This document shows, piece by piece, positions 53,235 through 62,367 of a stretch of DNA of 64,000 bases. The notes beneath the pieces were generated by a model. The model had not been told where the DNA came from. It worked only from the letters and a program-made list of their open reading frames with translations, and did no database searches. The stretch covers positions 3,898,501 through 3,962,500 of the forward strand of contig NZ_CP133480.1 of NCBI RefSeq assembly GCF_031195445.1. The letters are read 5' to 3'. Position numbers and translations under genes: made by a program. Source of the stretch: Acuticoccus sp. MNP-M23. Lineage in GTDB: Bacteria > Pseudomonadota > Alphaproteobacteria > Rhizobiales > Amorphaceae. Positions within the stretch are counted from its first letter, which is position 1. Every line of letters starts with the position of its first letter.

Positions 53235-54247
53235 GGGCGCTTGCAGAATTCACCCGGCGGCACCGCTGGGTGTGGGCAGCGCTCGGCGTTGCGCTCCTGT
53301 GGGTCGCGCTCAACGTCGCCATGGAGCGCTTCAGCCTTGCTTCCATCAGCGGCGTTGCGCGCTCGGCGTCTTTTCTTGCCATTGTGGCGCTCGGCCAGAT
53401 GTTCGTGGTCGCAACCGGGCGCGGCAACATCGACCTTTCGGTCGCAAGCGTCGTGACGCTGAGCGCGTTCATTACCGTCACGCTGGCCGATGGGTCCAAC
53501 GCCACGCTGCCGCTGGCGCTTGGCGCGGCGCTGGCCATGGGGGCTGCGGTGGGGCTCGTCAACGCGCTGCTCGTGGTGCGGCTCGGCATTGCGGCCATGA
53601 TCGCGACCCTTGCGATGGGCTACGTCCTTGCCACCGCAACGCTGATGGTGAACCGCAGCGTCCGCGGCTTCGAAACCGCACCGGCGCTGGACTGGCTGGC
53701 GTCGGGCCGGGTGGGTGATGTGCCGGTCATTGCGGTGCTGGCATGCGCTGCAACCGCGCTGGCGGCCTTCGTCGTCAACCGCACCGCGTTCGGCCAGACC
53801 CTGTCGGCCACCGGGCAGAATTTGCGCGCAGCGCAGCTTGCGGGCGTGCGCACGGGGCGGACCACAACGGCGGCTTTCGTCATCAGCGGGGTGTGTGCCG
53901 CACTTGCCGGCGCGCTCCTTTCGGCAAATGTCGGCGGTGCGTTCCTCGACATGGGGACGCCCTACCTGCTCCAGTCGGTCGGTGCGGTGGTGCTGGGCGG
54001 TTCGCTCATCTTCGGCGGCTTTTCCACGGCGCTCGGGACGCTTCTGGGCGCGGTCCTTCTTGTCCTCATCGTGACCACCATGCAGATCTGGGGTCTTCCC
54101 GCCGGCGCCCAGGACGTGGTGCAGGGCGTCGTCATCGTTGCGGTGCTGGCGCTTGCGGGCGGCAGCGCGGTCCGCCGCCGGAGACCCGCGCCGCAGGCAG
54201 AGCGCGCTTTACACAGCCCGCCCGCGCCGGGCAAGGTCGAGGACTGA
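53231..54247 (+). CDS. Sugar ABC transporter permease of the second importer
   Basis: A 338-aa RbsC-like permease starting at GTG 53231 inside the stop of the fusion gene. It has VATGRGNIDLSVASVVTLSA and GGSLIFGGFSTALGTLLGA, and about nine helices. It would pair with the permease half of the fusion protein. It ends with a hydrophilic Pro/Arg-rich tail of about 30 residues. Confidence 0.9.
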   Translation: MRALAEFTRRHRWVWAALGVALLWVALNVAMERFSLASISGVARSASFLAIVALGQMFVVATGRGNIDLSVASVVTLSAFITVTLADGSNATLPLALGAALAMGAAVGLVNALLVVRLGIAAMIATLAMGYVLATATLMVNRSVRGFETAPALDWLASGRVGDVPVIAVLACAATALAAFVVNRTAFGQTLSATGQNLRAAQLAGVRTGRTTTAAFVISGVCAALAGALLSANVGGAFLDMGTPYLLQSVGAVVLGGSLIFGGFSTALGTLLGAVLLVLIVTTMQIWGLPAGAQDVVQGVVIVAVLALAGGSAVRRRRPAPQAERALHSPPAPGKVED

Positions 54248-54321
54248 CAACAGCGGGCGAACGAAACGCGCGTTCCGGCGCACCCCCTGCGCACCCCGAA
54301 AGACGCACGGTGGAGAACCCG

Positions 54322-55839
54322 GTGAGCGAACCCCTGCCGCGGCGTCCCGTCCGTGCCGCCTTCACCTGGCTCCTCGCGATTGTCGCCCTGGCCGCAATCA
54401 TCCTGTCCGTGGTGAAGCTGGAGGAGGGCCGGGCCGGCGTTCAAATTTCCGAACTGGCGATCGGCACCACGCCCGCCACCTTGTACCGCAAGGGCACCAC
54501 CGACGGCCCGCTCGTCATCGTCGCGCACGGTTTTGCCGGGTCGCGCCAGCTGATGCAGGCCTATTCGCTGACCCTTGCGCAATCGGGCTACACGGTTCTG
54601 GCGTTCGATTTCGAGGGACACGGGCGCAACCCTGTCCCCATGTCCGGCAACGTGGATTCCATCGAAGGCACCACCGCGCTGCTGGTGGCTGAAACCCGCC
54701 GCGTGATTGCCGCCGGGCGCCAGATGACGGACCCGCTGCGGGGCGTGGCGCTCCTTGGCCATTCTATGGCGACGGACGTCATCATCCGCGCCGCACTGGA
54801 GGAGGCGGCCGTCGGCACGCCGGTGCGAGGCGTGGTGGCCATCTCCATGTTTTCGGTCGCCATCACCGCCACGCAGCCGCCTGCGCTCCTTGCCATCAGT
54901 GGGGCATGGGAGGGGGCCTTGCGCGCCGCTGCGCTGGATGCGCTCCATCAGGTCGATCCCGACGCCGGGGAGGGGGAGACCGCAGACGCCGGCGGGGTCG
55001 TGCGCCGGGCGGTCGCCGCGCCTTCGGTGGAGCACGTCGGCGTCCTTTACAGCGCCACGGCGCTGCGCGAGACAAGGGCGTGGCTGGACCGGGTGTTCGA
55101 TTTCCAAGGCACCGGCCCCATCCTGCAGCCGGGCGGATGGATCCTGCTTCTGCTCGCAGGCGTGGTGGCGCTGCTGAAGCCGCTGACGCGCCTTTTGCCA
55201 AGCCGCAGGGCAGCACTTGCCGGCATTTCAGCCGGCCGGTTCTGGCTGGCGGTGCTGGTGCCCGCCATTGCCGTGCCTCTGGTCTGCACCGCGCTTTATG
55301 TCCGGTTCCTGCCGGTGCTCGTTGCGGATTATCTGATGGTTCATCTGGCCGCCTACGGCGTGTTGCAGCTTCTGCTTTTGCGGGTATGGCGGCTGGGCAG
55401 GCCTGGCTTTTCGTGGGCGGGGATGCTGCTGCTGGTGGTCTGGGGCATTGCCGTCTTCGGCCTGGCGATGGACCGCTATGTGGCAAGCTACGTGCCCAAT
55501 ATCGGGCGGCTTGCCGTCATGGCAGCGCTCGCGGTCGGCACCGTCCCGTTCATGGTGGCCGATAGTATTCTGACCGAATCGGGCGAGGGACGCGGGTGGC
55601 AGCGGATTGTGGCGCGGGTCGGTCTGTTGGCGTCGATCGCGGCCGCGGCCATGCTGGACCCGGAGCGGCTGATGTTCCTGTTCATCATCTTGCCGGTGCT
55701 TTTGCTGTTCTTTCTCGTTCAGGGGCTGATGGGGCGCTGGGTGGGGCAGAGAAGCGGCCCGGTGACGGCCGGCATCGGCCTTGGCGTCTGCCTGGCCTGG
55801 GCACTCGCCGTCAGCTTTCCGCAATTTCAGGCCGGCTGA
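54322..55839 (+). CDS. Membrane-anchored alpha/beta hydrolase with polytopic C-terminus
   Basis: A 505-aa protein. GTG 54322 has GGAG upstream; GTG 54310 is an alternative. One N-terminal helix is followed by an alpha/beta-hydrolase domain with VIVAHGFAGSRQLM and DFEGHGRNP segments and the nucleophile elbow GHSMAT (last Gly replaced by Thr). From about residue 270 there are seven or so membrane helices. It probably hydrolyses an ester or amide at the inner membrane. It follows the second sugar importer by 74 bases on the same strand and may be co-transcribed; an apioside-processing role would be speculation. Confidence 0.7.
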   Translation: MSEPLPRRPVRAAFTWLLAIVALAAIILSVVKLEEGRAGVQISELAIGTTPATLYRKGTTDGPLVIVAHGFAGSRQLMQAYSLTLAQSGYTVLAFDFEGHGRNPVPMSGNVDSIEGTTALLVAETRRVIAAGRQMTDPLRGVALLGHSMATDVIIRAALEEAAVGTPVRGVVAISMFSVAITATQPPALLAISGAWEGALRAAALDALHQVDPDAGEGETADAGGVVRRAVAAPSVEHVGVLYSATALRETRAWLDRVFDFQGTGPILQPGGWILLLLAGVVALLKPLTRLLPSRRAALAGISAGRFWLAVLVPAIAVPLVCTALYVRFLPVLVADYLMVHLAAYGVLQLLLLRVWRLGRPGFSWAGMLLLVVWGIAVFGLAMDRYVASYVPNIGRLAVMAALAVGTVPFMVADSILTESGEGRGWQRIVARVGLLASIAAAAMLDPERLMFLFIILPVLLLFFLVQGLMGRWVGQRSGPVTAGIGLGVCLAWALAVSFPQFQAG

Positions 55840-55995
55840 CACAAGCGTGGAGGCACCGCGGCCTGGGGTCCGGTCGCCCCCCTGGACCCAGAGCGAGCCG
55901 ATACGGGATCGACCGAAGTCATTTATTGGTGGGGCAGCAGCGTTCCAGCGCGCCGGACCGTAACGTTCTGCAGGAGCGCGTTGTATCGGGACCGG

Positions 55996-56928
55996 CTAGG
56001 CGCGGCGGTTGAAATCGGCCAGCGCGCTGCGGGTCATCTTTTCCAGATAGGCCAGCGTCAGCACCACGGATTTGCTGACCGAGGTCAGAAACAAGTCGGT
56101 CAGGATGATTTCCTCGCGGCCGCGCCGCTTCAGCAGCCCGTCGTCGGCCGCATCGCGAATCATGTTCGACACATGGGGGCGCGACACATGGGTCTGCTTG
56201 GCGCAGGCGGTGAGTTGAAAGACAAACCCGTCGCGCTGTTCCTGTGGGGTGGCCGCCGCATGAGCGAGAAACAGATGCATCGCGATGTACTCGCCGCCAT
56301 CGCGGCTGGAAAATGCCTTGAGCGACGGTTCGCTCGCCAGCGGCCGGATCCCTTCGCCCACCAGACTGCCGATCTTCATGCAAAGAAGCAGCGGGAAATC
56401 GGGGTCGTCCAGCGCGGCGCGGCCGTCGGTCCCGGTCTGGCTGATGATGGACAGGGCTTCCAGAGCGCGGGACAACCGCTCTGTGGCAAGCGCCATCATC
56501 CGGTCGGTGGGCACATAGGGCACGTAGATGCCGGGCCGGTCGACCCCGGAGCGTTCCAGAAAGCCCACATGCCGCATAAAGATGAAAAGGGCCCGGGCTC
56601 GGCCGCGGCTCATGTCGCCGTGTTCGTGAAGGCGGTCGCAGAACCGGTTGACCGTGAGGCCGATCCCATCCCCGAACTCGCGTTCGGTATGGAGCGCGAG
56701 CGCACCCCAGAAGGCAGCCCGCCGCCCCCTGTCGCCAACCACAAAACGCAGGAGACCCTGCGCGGCCTGATGGCTGGTGATCATCGTGAAGAGTTTGACC
56801 GTCGCCTCGGTCAGCTGCGGATGATTGGCAAGGGCTTCCAGCGCTTCTGGCGGAATGTGGCGTGCGGTGCGGCTTCCGGTTTCAGGCGGATGGGGGCGCG
56901 GTTCGCCTTCATTGTGGGAGAGGTTCAT
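55996..56928 (-). CDS. Winged-helix protein, possible regulator
   Basis: A 310-aa protein starting at ATG 56928. Most of it is helical and unlike any family I can name. The last ~70 residues hold a winged-helix motif (THVSRPHVSNMIRDAADDGL then KRRGREEIILT) of MarR/Crp type. An earlier segment (TVNRFCDRLHEHGDMSRGRA) could form a second HTH. It is convergent with the membrane hydrolase gene and 296 bp downstream of the polyketide operon. It is probably a transcription regulator, target unknown. Confidence 0.55.
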   Translation of the reverse strand: MNLSHNEGEPRPHPPETGSRTARHIPPEALEALANHPQLTEATVKLFTMITSHQAAQGLLRFVVGDRGRRAAFWGALALHTEREFGDGIGLTVNRFCDRLHEHGDMSRGRARALFIFMRHVGFLERSGVDRPGIYVPYVPTDRMMALATERLSRALEALSIISQTGTDGRAALDDPDFPLLLCMKIGSLVGEGIRPLASEPSLKAFSSRDGGEYIAMHLFLAHAAATPQEQRDGFVFQLTACAKQTHVSRPHVSNMIRDAADDGLLKRRGREEIILTDLFLTSVSKSVVLTLAYLEKMTRSALADFNRRA

Positions 56929-57224
56929 TGCCGCGTCCGAGATGCTTTGCCACCGGTTACATCCCGGCACGCCGGCCTTGCGCGACCTGTTGTCCGCCTC
57001 CCGCGGCATGGTCCGCCAAGCAGGGTATCCTTTTCCATCGTCCGCCTGTTCGCCCAATGCTGACGATTGAGGATGGCTTGCAAGCGAGGCGATAACAAGG
57101 CCGCTGTCCTGGCCGCGCACCTTGCCGAAAGCCGGGCGCATGCCGAATACCGGGTTGCTTGGCGATTGGCAGGCCAGGGCTCAAGGTCTCCGCCGGCGCG
57201 TGGTCTGGGGCTGGCGCGGCCACT

Positions 57225-58433
57225 TCATGCGGCGCGTATGGCCTGGCGGTCGGGCGTCTGCGCGGCAACTTCCAGGGCGCGTGTCTTGCCGCTGAAGCGA
57301 GCGCCTGTCGACAGAAGAACGGGAAACCGGGTTGCAAGGGCGGCCAGCGGCACGGCCGCCGCCGGATGGGTGAAGACGCCTGCAAAGGCCGCCGCGGCCC
57401 GAATGCGCAGGCTGAACTGCCGTCGCCATCCCCGGCGATAGCGCGCCCCGGCCTGTTGCCGCGCTAGAAGACTGGTGACATCGACGCCGCCCAGTTCGCG
57501 CGCCAGCAGCCAGCCGGACTGGATCGCCATGGCAATTCCCTCGGCCACAATCGGATGCGCTTCACCGGCAAGGTTGCCGGCGCGGAAAATGTCGCCGGCG
57601 TAAACCTCCCGCAAGCCCGGACGGATCGGTCCGGCGGCAAGCCATGCCCCGTGTGTCTGTGCGGTTCCGAGCGCGTCCCTCAGCCCGTCCATGGACACGA
57701 TGAGGTGTTGCAGCACGGCTTCCGCCGCGGTGCCGCCATGGCGCTCCCGCACGGTGCCAAGCGTCCGCCGGTTGATGCAGCAGGAGAGGGAGAGCCGCCC
57801 GCCGTCCGCCCACACCAGCCCGCCATAACCGCCGGGAAAGGTGAGCATCGTCATCACGTCGGCTGGCAGATTGCCGCCGTTGAAGTGCGCCTTGAAGCCC
57901 AGAAAATCCGATTGCGCATGGGTTTTGGGCAAATGCGTCGGCAAGGCGCCGGGCTCCCACGTTCCGTGGGCCGCAATCACGACCGGCGCGTGCAGCGTGC
58001 GCGTTCCGCCCTCCAGCGTGATGGTGACGCGGTGGCCGCTGCCGTCGCTGGCAAGTTCGGTCGCCTTGGCCGGTTGCAGGACGTCGACGCCCTGGCGGCG
58101 GGCGGCGTTCAGGAGAAGCGTGTCGAGCGCATCGCGGCCGAGGGCACGGCCGAAGCCGTTGGCACTTTCGGGCATTGTGGCGAGGGCGACCTGCGGCCCG
58201 GCATACCACGCAACGCGGCGCACCTCCGGTCCCGCGCTTGCGCGGAAGGCATCGGCAACGCCAATCGCGTGCAGCACCGGCATGGCGGTGGCCGAGAGGT
58301 ATTCGCCGCACACCTTGCGGCGCGGGAAGGCGGTGCGCTCCACCAGTGCAACGCGTCGACCCTGCCGGGCAAGGCCGATGGCAGCGCTGGCGCCCGCCGG
58401 TCCCGCACCGATCACGATGGCATCATGGCTCAT
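57225..58433 (-). CDS. FAD-dependent oxidoreductase, geranylgeranyl-reductase-like
   Basis: A 402-aa flavoprotein with the FAD motif VIGAGPAGASAAIGLARQG, the RRKVCGEYLS segment of the geranylgeranyl-reductase/halogenase branch and a later GDIFRAGNLAGEAHPIVAEG flavin-contact stretch. It is the last gene of a three-gene operon with a type III polyketide synthase and a methyltransferase, and starts by ATGA overlap. It probably oxidises or hydroxylates the polyketide product. Its similarity to BchP-type reductases is general and does not by itself link it to bchG. Confidence 0.85.
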   Translation of the reverse strand: MSHDAIVIGAGPAGASAAIGLARQGRRVALVERTAFPRRKVCGEYLSATAMPVLHAIGVADAFRASAGPEVRRVAWYAGPQVALATMPESANGFGRALGRDALDTLLLNAARRQGVDVLQPAKATELASDGSGHRVTITLEGGTRTLHAPVVIAAHGTWEPGALPTHLPKTHAQSDFLGFKAHFNGGNLPADVMTMLTFPGGYGGLVWADGGRLSLSCCINRRTLGTVRERHGGTAAEAVLQHLIVSMDGLRDALGTAQTHGAWLAAGPIRPGLREVYAGDIFRAGNLAGEAHPIVAEGIAMAIQSGWLLARELGGVDVTSLLARQQAGARYRRGWRRQFSLRIRAAAAFAGVFTHPAAAVPLAALATRFPVLLSTGARFSGKTRALEVAAQTPDRQAIRAA

Positions 58434-59146
58434 GGTTCGCGCCTTGCTTCGCCGGATGCTGCAAAAACGTGGCTGAAGGGGCCGCACGCACGATCCTCCA
58501 GCACGGGGCCGAAGGTTGCGGGCCACAGCGCGCCGAGTTCGCCGGTGCGAAAGCCTGCGCGGACGCTGGCCGGCGCATCGTGGCGGGTCACGTCGTTGGC
58601 GCCGATGACGGCAAGCGTCCGCGAAGCGGCAAGGGCGAACGGCCGGCGCAGCGGTTCGGCAGCCACGACCAGCGCCGCATGACGGCCGAGCCCGGCGAGA
58701 AGCCTCGCCAGCATCTCGTCTTCGAAGTGGTGCAGGACGAGATTGGCGAGCGCAATGTCGAAGTGGGGCGGATTACCGGCCAGATAGTCGAACGCATCGG
58801 CTGAAACCACGTCCACCTCCCAGCCGAGCGCGGAGAATGCGGCGCGGGTTTGGTCCGTGACGAGACCTGCCTGCTGGTCCAGCAGGGTCAATGCAACGCC
58901 GGGCCAGCGGCGGGCGAGGCGGCCGGCCAGCGCAAGGGACATGCGCCCGTCGCCACAGCCGATTTCCAGAATCCGGCGGGGCGGTTCCGGCGCATGGCGC
59001 GAAAGAAGCCGGGCCAGTATCCGCGGCGCGAACATCAGCGTGTTGATGCGCGAAAGATCGCGGCGCGAGGCGCGGGCGCGGCTGTCCTGTGGCGCAAGAT
59101 GGTCGAGCACTTCGGCTTCGACGTGGCGGGCGGCGAGCGAGGGCAC
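58430..59146 (-). CDS. SAM-dependent methyltransferase
   Basis: A 238-aa methyltransferase with the SAM-binding motif ILEIGCGDGRMSLALAG, an acidic loop after LTLLDQQAG, and ALANLVLHHFEDEM. GTG 59146, two bases after the polyketide synthase stop, is the best start. It overlaps the FAD oxidoreductase gene. It likely O- or C-methylates the type III polyketide. Confidence 0.85.
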   Translation of the reverse strand: MPSLAARHVEAEVLDHLAPQDSRARASRRDLSRINTLMFAPRILARLLSRHAPEPPRRILEIGCGDGRMSLALAGRLARRWPGVALTLLDQQAGLVTDQTRAAFSALGWEVDVVSADAFDYLAGNPPHFDIALANLVLHHFEDEMLARLLAGLGRHAALVVAAEPLRRPFALAASRTLAVIGANDVTRHDAPASVRAGFRTGELGALWPATFGPVLEDRACGPFSHVFAASGEARREP

Positions 59147-59148
59147 TC

Positions 59149-60216
59149 TCAGGCCATCGCAAAGGTGAAGGTTTCGGCCGTGAGGCCGGGGCCGAACGCC
59201 ATGGCACAGCCCGTTTCGCCGCCACGGGCATCCGCCAGCATCGCCTTCAGAACGAACATCACGGTCGCCGATGACATGTTGCCCTGCTGGCGCAGCACGT
59301 TGCGGGACGGTGCAAGACTGTCTGGTGGCAGCGCAAGAACCTGCTCCACGGCATTCAGCACGGAGCGGCCGCCGGGGTGGACGGCCCACAGATCGGTCTC
59401 ACGGACGGTGCGACCTCCGAGGATTGCGTCACTGTCGCCTTCCAGCGTCCGCCGGATTGCGGCGGGAATCCGGCCCGAGAGGACCATGTCGAACCCGTCA
59501 TTGCGGACCTTCCATGTCATCAGGTCGCGCGCGCCGGGGAGAAGCGCAGCATGAAAGCCTTCAAGCCGGATCCCGGAGGGGCGTCCTGAGACGATGGCGG
59601 CACTGCATCCGTCGCCCCAGAGGCAGAAGCTGAGAAGCTGCTCGATGTCCGCCGTTTCCTTGAAGTGCAGCGAACAGAGTTCGAGGTTGACCACCAGCAC
59701 CGTGGCCGACGGTTCGGAACGGACGATGTGGTGGGCGAGCTTCAACGCGCTGATGGCGGCGTAGCAGCCTATGAAGCCCACCAGCGTGCGCTCCACGGTA
59801 TCGGCAATGTTGGTGCGGGCGATGATCTCGAGGTCGAGGCCCGGTGCTGCAAGCCCGGTGCAGGAGGCGACGATGAGGTGGGTCACTGCGGCAAGGTCCG
59901 CGCCCGTTGCCTCGATCGCCGCTATGGCGAGATCCGGCGCGTTCGCTTCGTAAAGGTCCATCCGCGTCGCGGTGCCGGGAAAGTTGCCGCGCGCGAAAAG
60001 GCCGCCCGCGTCGAGCGCCGTGCCCTCGGGGTCTGCGGCCGGGGCAAGGCAGGAGTACCGGCGTTCGATGTCGGCTTTTTCGGCAAGCTTGCGGAAGATC
60101 GCCTGTTCGCGCGGTTTCTGGCGCAACTGGGAGGCGGCAAACTGGCGATAGAACGCATTGACTTCGTGCGGCGGGACCGCGGTGCCGATTGCGTTGATGT
60201 GGGCCGGCTCACGCAA
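59149..60216 (-). CDS. Type III polyketide synthase
   Basis: A 355-aa chalcone-synthase-fold enzyme. The catalytic triad is present: C151 in VGFIGCYAAI, H280 in WAVHPGGRSV and N313 in QQGNMSSAT. No ATG or GTG lies near the natural N-terminus (INAIGTAVPPHEV), so TTG 60216 is proposed; a longer N-terminus from an upstream GTG cannot be ruled out. The methyltransferase and FAD oxidoreductase downstream form the operon type that makes alkylpyrones or alkylresorcinol-like lipids in proteobacteria. The starter is probably a fatty acyl-CoA; this is inference. Confidence 0.9.
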   Translation of the reverse strand: MREPAHINAIGTAVPPHEVNAFYRQFAASQLRQKPREQAIFRKLAEKADIERRYSCLAPAADPEGTALDAGGLFARGNFPGTATRMDLYEANAPDLAIAAIEATGADLAAVTHLIVASCTGLAAPGLDLEIIARTNIADTVERTLVGFIGCYAAISALKLAHHIVRSEPSATVLVVNLELCSLHFKETADIEQLLSFCLWGDGCSAAIVSGRPSGIRLEGFHAALLPGARDLMTWKVRNDGFDMVLSGRIPAAIRRTLEGDSDAILGGRTVRETDLWAVHPGGRSVLNAVEQVLALPPDSLAPSRNVLRQQGNMSSATVMFVLKAMLADARGGETGCAMAFGPGLTAETFTFAMA

Positions 60217-60449
60217 AATCTGGTCTCGCTTCCCGGACGGGCGAAATGCCGACGTCGCTGCACACCCTAACCGCTCGCGCTCCCGATTGGATCCGTGACC
60301 GCCGCGACCAATCGCAACGCCGCGTGACCGCCGGGAGCAAGAAACATGTTGCAGTGGCAGGCGTGCTCTGGTGAGTTTTTGCCGGGCGCGGCCATCCGTC
60401 GCCCGGTTCTTTCGCTGCGCCGTGCGCGGCCAACTCTGGGCAGGATACA
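60217..60449. promoter_or_regulatory. Divergent control region with repeats
   Basis: The gap between the polyketide synthase and Gfo/Idh genes has an inverted repeat CGATTGG (60284-60290) / CCAATCG (60308-60314). An 11-bp direct repeat, CGTGACCGCCG, lies at 60294-60304 and 60323-60333. They are candidate regulator sites. No clear promoter boxes were found. Confidence 0.35.
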
Positions 60450-61574
60450 ATGGCGCCAATTCGTCTGGGCATGGTCGGCGGCGGTGCAGGCGCCTTCATT
60501 GGCGCGGTGCACCGGATCGCAGCGCGGCTTGACGGAGACTACGAGCTTGTGGCGGGCGCCCTGGCCTCCACGCCGGACCGGGCGAAGGCAAGCGGCGAAA
60601 TTCTCGGGCTGGACCCGGCGCGCTGCTACGGCAGCTTCGAGGAAATGGCGGAGGCGGAAGCGGCGCGCGCCGACGGGATCGAGGCCGTGAGCATCGTCAC
60701 GCCCAACCACATGCACGCAGCGCCTGCGATCGCCTTTCTGAAGCGCGGCATCCACGTCCTGTGCGACAAGCCGCTCGCCGCCACCATGGAGGACGCCGAA
60801 GCGCTGGCCGCCGCGGCACGGGAGAGCCGCGCGCAGTTCATTCTCACGCACAATTATACCGGCTACCCCATGGTACGGCAGGCGCGGGCGATGGTGACCG
60901 CCGGAGACCTTGGCGACATCCGGGTCGTCCACGTCAGCTATCTGCAGGACTGGCTCACCACGTCGGTGGAAAGCACGGGCGTGAAGCAGGCCGAGTGGCG
61001 CACCGATCCCGCACGCTCCGGCGCCGGCGGTGCGGTGGGCGACATCGGCACCCACGCGCACAATCTCGCGTGCTTCGTCACCGGGCTTTCGGTGGAGCGG
61101 CTGGCGGCGGACCTTCAGAGTTTCGGCCCCGGACGGGCGCTGGACAACAGCGCCAACGTTCTGCTGCGCTTTGCGGGCGGGGCGCGGGGCACGCTCACCT
61201 GCAGCCAGGTGGCCGCCGGTAAGGAGAATGCGCTGACCCTTTCGGTCCACGGCAGCCGGGGCGGCCTCGAATGGGCGCAGGAGGAGCCGAACGTGTTGTG
61301 GTTCACCCCCTACGGCCAGCCGGTGCAGCGGCTGACGCGGATGGGCGCCGGCGCCAACGAGGCGGCAAATGCCGTCTCGCGCATCCCTTCCGGCCACCCC
61401 GAGGGCTACCTGGAAGGGTTTGCCAACATCTATGCCGCGGCGGCCGCCGCCATTCGCAAGGGCGAGCCGGACCCGGACCTGCCTGGGATCGAGGCCGGCC
61501 TTTCGGGCATGCGGTTCATTGCGGCGTGCGTTGCCTCATCGCAGCAGGATGCGGCGTGGGTGGGGCCGGTTTAG
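60450..61574 (+). CDS. Gfo/Idh/MocA family oxidoreductase
   Basis: A 374-aa NAD(P)-dependent sugar or inositol dehydrogenase-like protein. The Rossmann motif is GMVGGGAGAFIGAVHRIAA, the catalytic-site Lys is in CDKPLAAT and the C-terminal domain has GDIGTHAHNLACFV with the His of the family. An AGGATA site precedes the ATG. It has no operon partner and is not the apiose dehydrogenase. The substrate is unknown. Confidence 0.88.
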   Translation: MAPIRLGMVGGGAGAFIGAVHRIAARLDGDYELVAGALASTPDRAKASGEILGLDPARCYGSFEEMAEAEAARADGIEAVSIVTPNHMHAAPAIAFLKRGIHVLCDKPLAATMEDAEALAAAARESRAQFILTHNYTGYPMVRQARAMVTAGDLGDIRVVHVSYLQDWLTTSVESTGVKQAEWRTDPARSGAGGAVGDIGTHAHNLACFVTGLSVERLAADLQSFGPGRALDNSANVLLRFAGGARGTLTCSQVAAGKENALTLSVHGSRGGLEWAQEEPNVLWFTPYGQPVQRLTRMGAGANEAANAVSRIPSGHPEGYLEGFANIYAAAAAAIRKGEPDPDLPGIEAGLSGMRFIAACVASSQQDAAWVGPV

Positions 61575-61629
61575 GCGTTCGCCCCGCAGTTGAAAGAGCG
61601 ACAAAGCATCTGTCCAAGCGGGAGCCTGG

Positions 61630-62367
61630 CTACAGCGTCAGGCCGCCATTGGCGTGGATGGCCTGGCCGGTGACGTAGCCGGCCCTCTCGCCCAGCAGGA
61701 ACGCGATCAGCGCCGCCACCTCGGCCGGGCGGCCGACGCGGCCCATGGGAATTTCGGCCTCCACCTTTGCCCACTGGGCCGGGGTGAGCGAGGAGGGCGT
61801 GCCGGGGTCCTTGGCGATGAACCCCGGCACCACCGCATTCACCGTGATGCCGCTCGGCGCAAGGTTGGCGGCAAAGACCCGTACCTGCGCTTCCAGCGCC
61901 GCCTTGGCCGGTGCCGTGGCGCAATAGCTGTAAGCCTTGGCCACATGCGCCCCAAACGCGCTGACGCAGACAATCCGCCCTCGGTTTGCCGGCATCCGGG
62001 GGGCGCACGAGGCAACAAGGCGATGGAAGGCCGCGGGCATCGCCTGCAATGCGGTTTCCACTGGCTCGACCGGGGTGTTCTGCACCTTGCCGAACTTTGC
62101 GTAGCCTGCCGCAAAGACGACGCCGGTGAGGGCGCCGGGACGGGCGTTGACCCATCCTTCGATGGGGCCGAACGTGTCTGCGGCCCCGGTGTCGCCAAGC
62201 GTTGTCTCCACCGTTGCGCCCGCTTCGCGGCAGGCGCTCGCCACTGCGGCAAGCCGTTCGGCGTTGCGGCCGGTGTGGAGGAGAAGTTCAGTGCCGGGGC
62301 CGGCGATGGCCTTGGCAACGGCAGCGCCGATGCCGGAGCCGGCGCCGATGATCAGGGTGCAGCTCAT
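61630..62367 (-). CDS. SDR family oxidoreductase lacking the catalytic Tyr
   Basis: A 245-aa short-chain dehydrogenase with the N-terminal IIGAGSGIGAAVAKAI motif and the C-terminal GRVGRPAEVAALIAFLLGER block. The usual YxxxK reads T-A-P-A-K in YCATAPAKAALE, so the Tyr position is Thr, with a Tyr three residues earlier. It may use another residue or act on an unusual substrate. The ATG overlaps the GntR gene stop (ATGA). Confidence 0.82.
   Translation of the reverse strand: MSCTLIIGAGSGIGAAVAKAIAGPGTELLLHTGRNAERLAAVASACREAGATVETTLGDTGAADTFGPIEGWVNARPGALTGVVFAAGYAKFGKVQNTPVEPVETALQAMPAAFHRLVASCAPRMPANRGRIVCVSAFGAHVAKAYSYCATAPAKAALEAQVRVFAANLAPSGITVNAVVPGFIAKDPGTPSSLTPAQWAKVEAEIPMGRVGRPAEVAALIAFLLGERAGYVTGQAIHANGGLTL

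Noticed and set aside
57225-58433. FAD oxidoreductase as bacteriochlorophyll reductase BchP, to pair with bchG
   Set aside because: It is 21 kb away and locked in an operon with a type III polyketide synthase and methyltransferase, so a polyketide-tailoring role is more likely.
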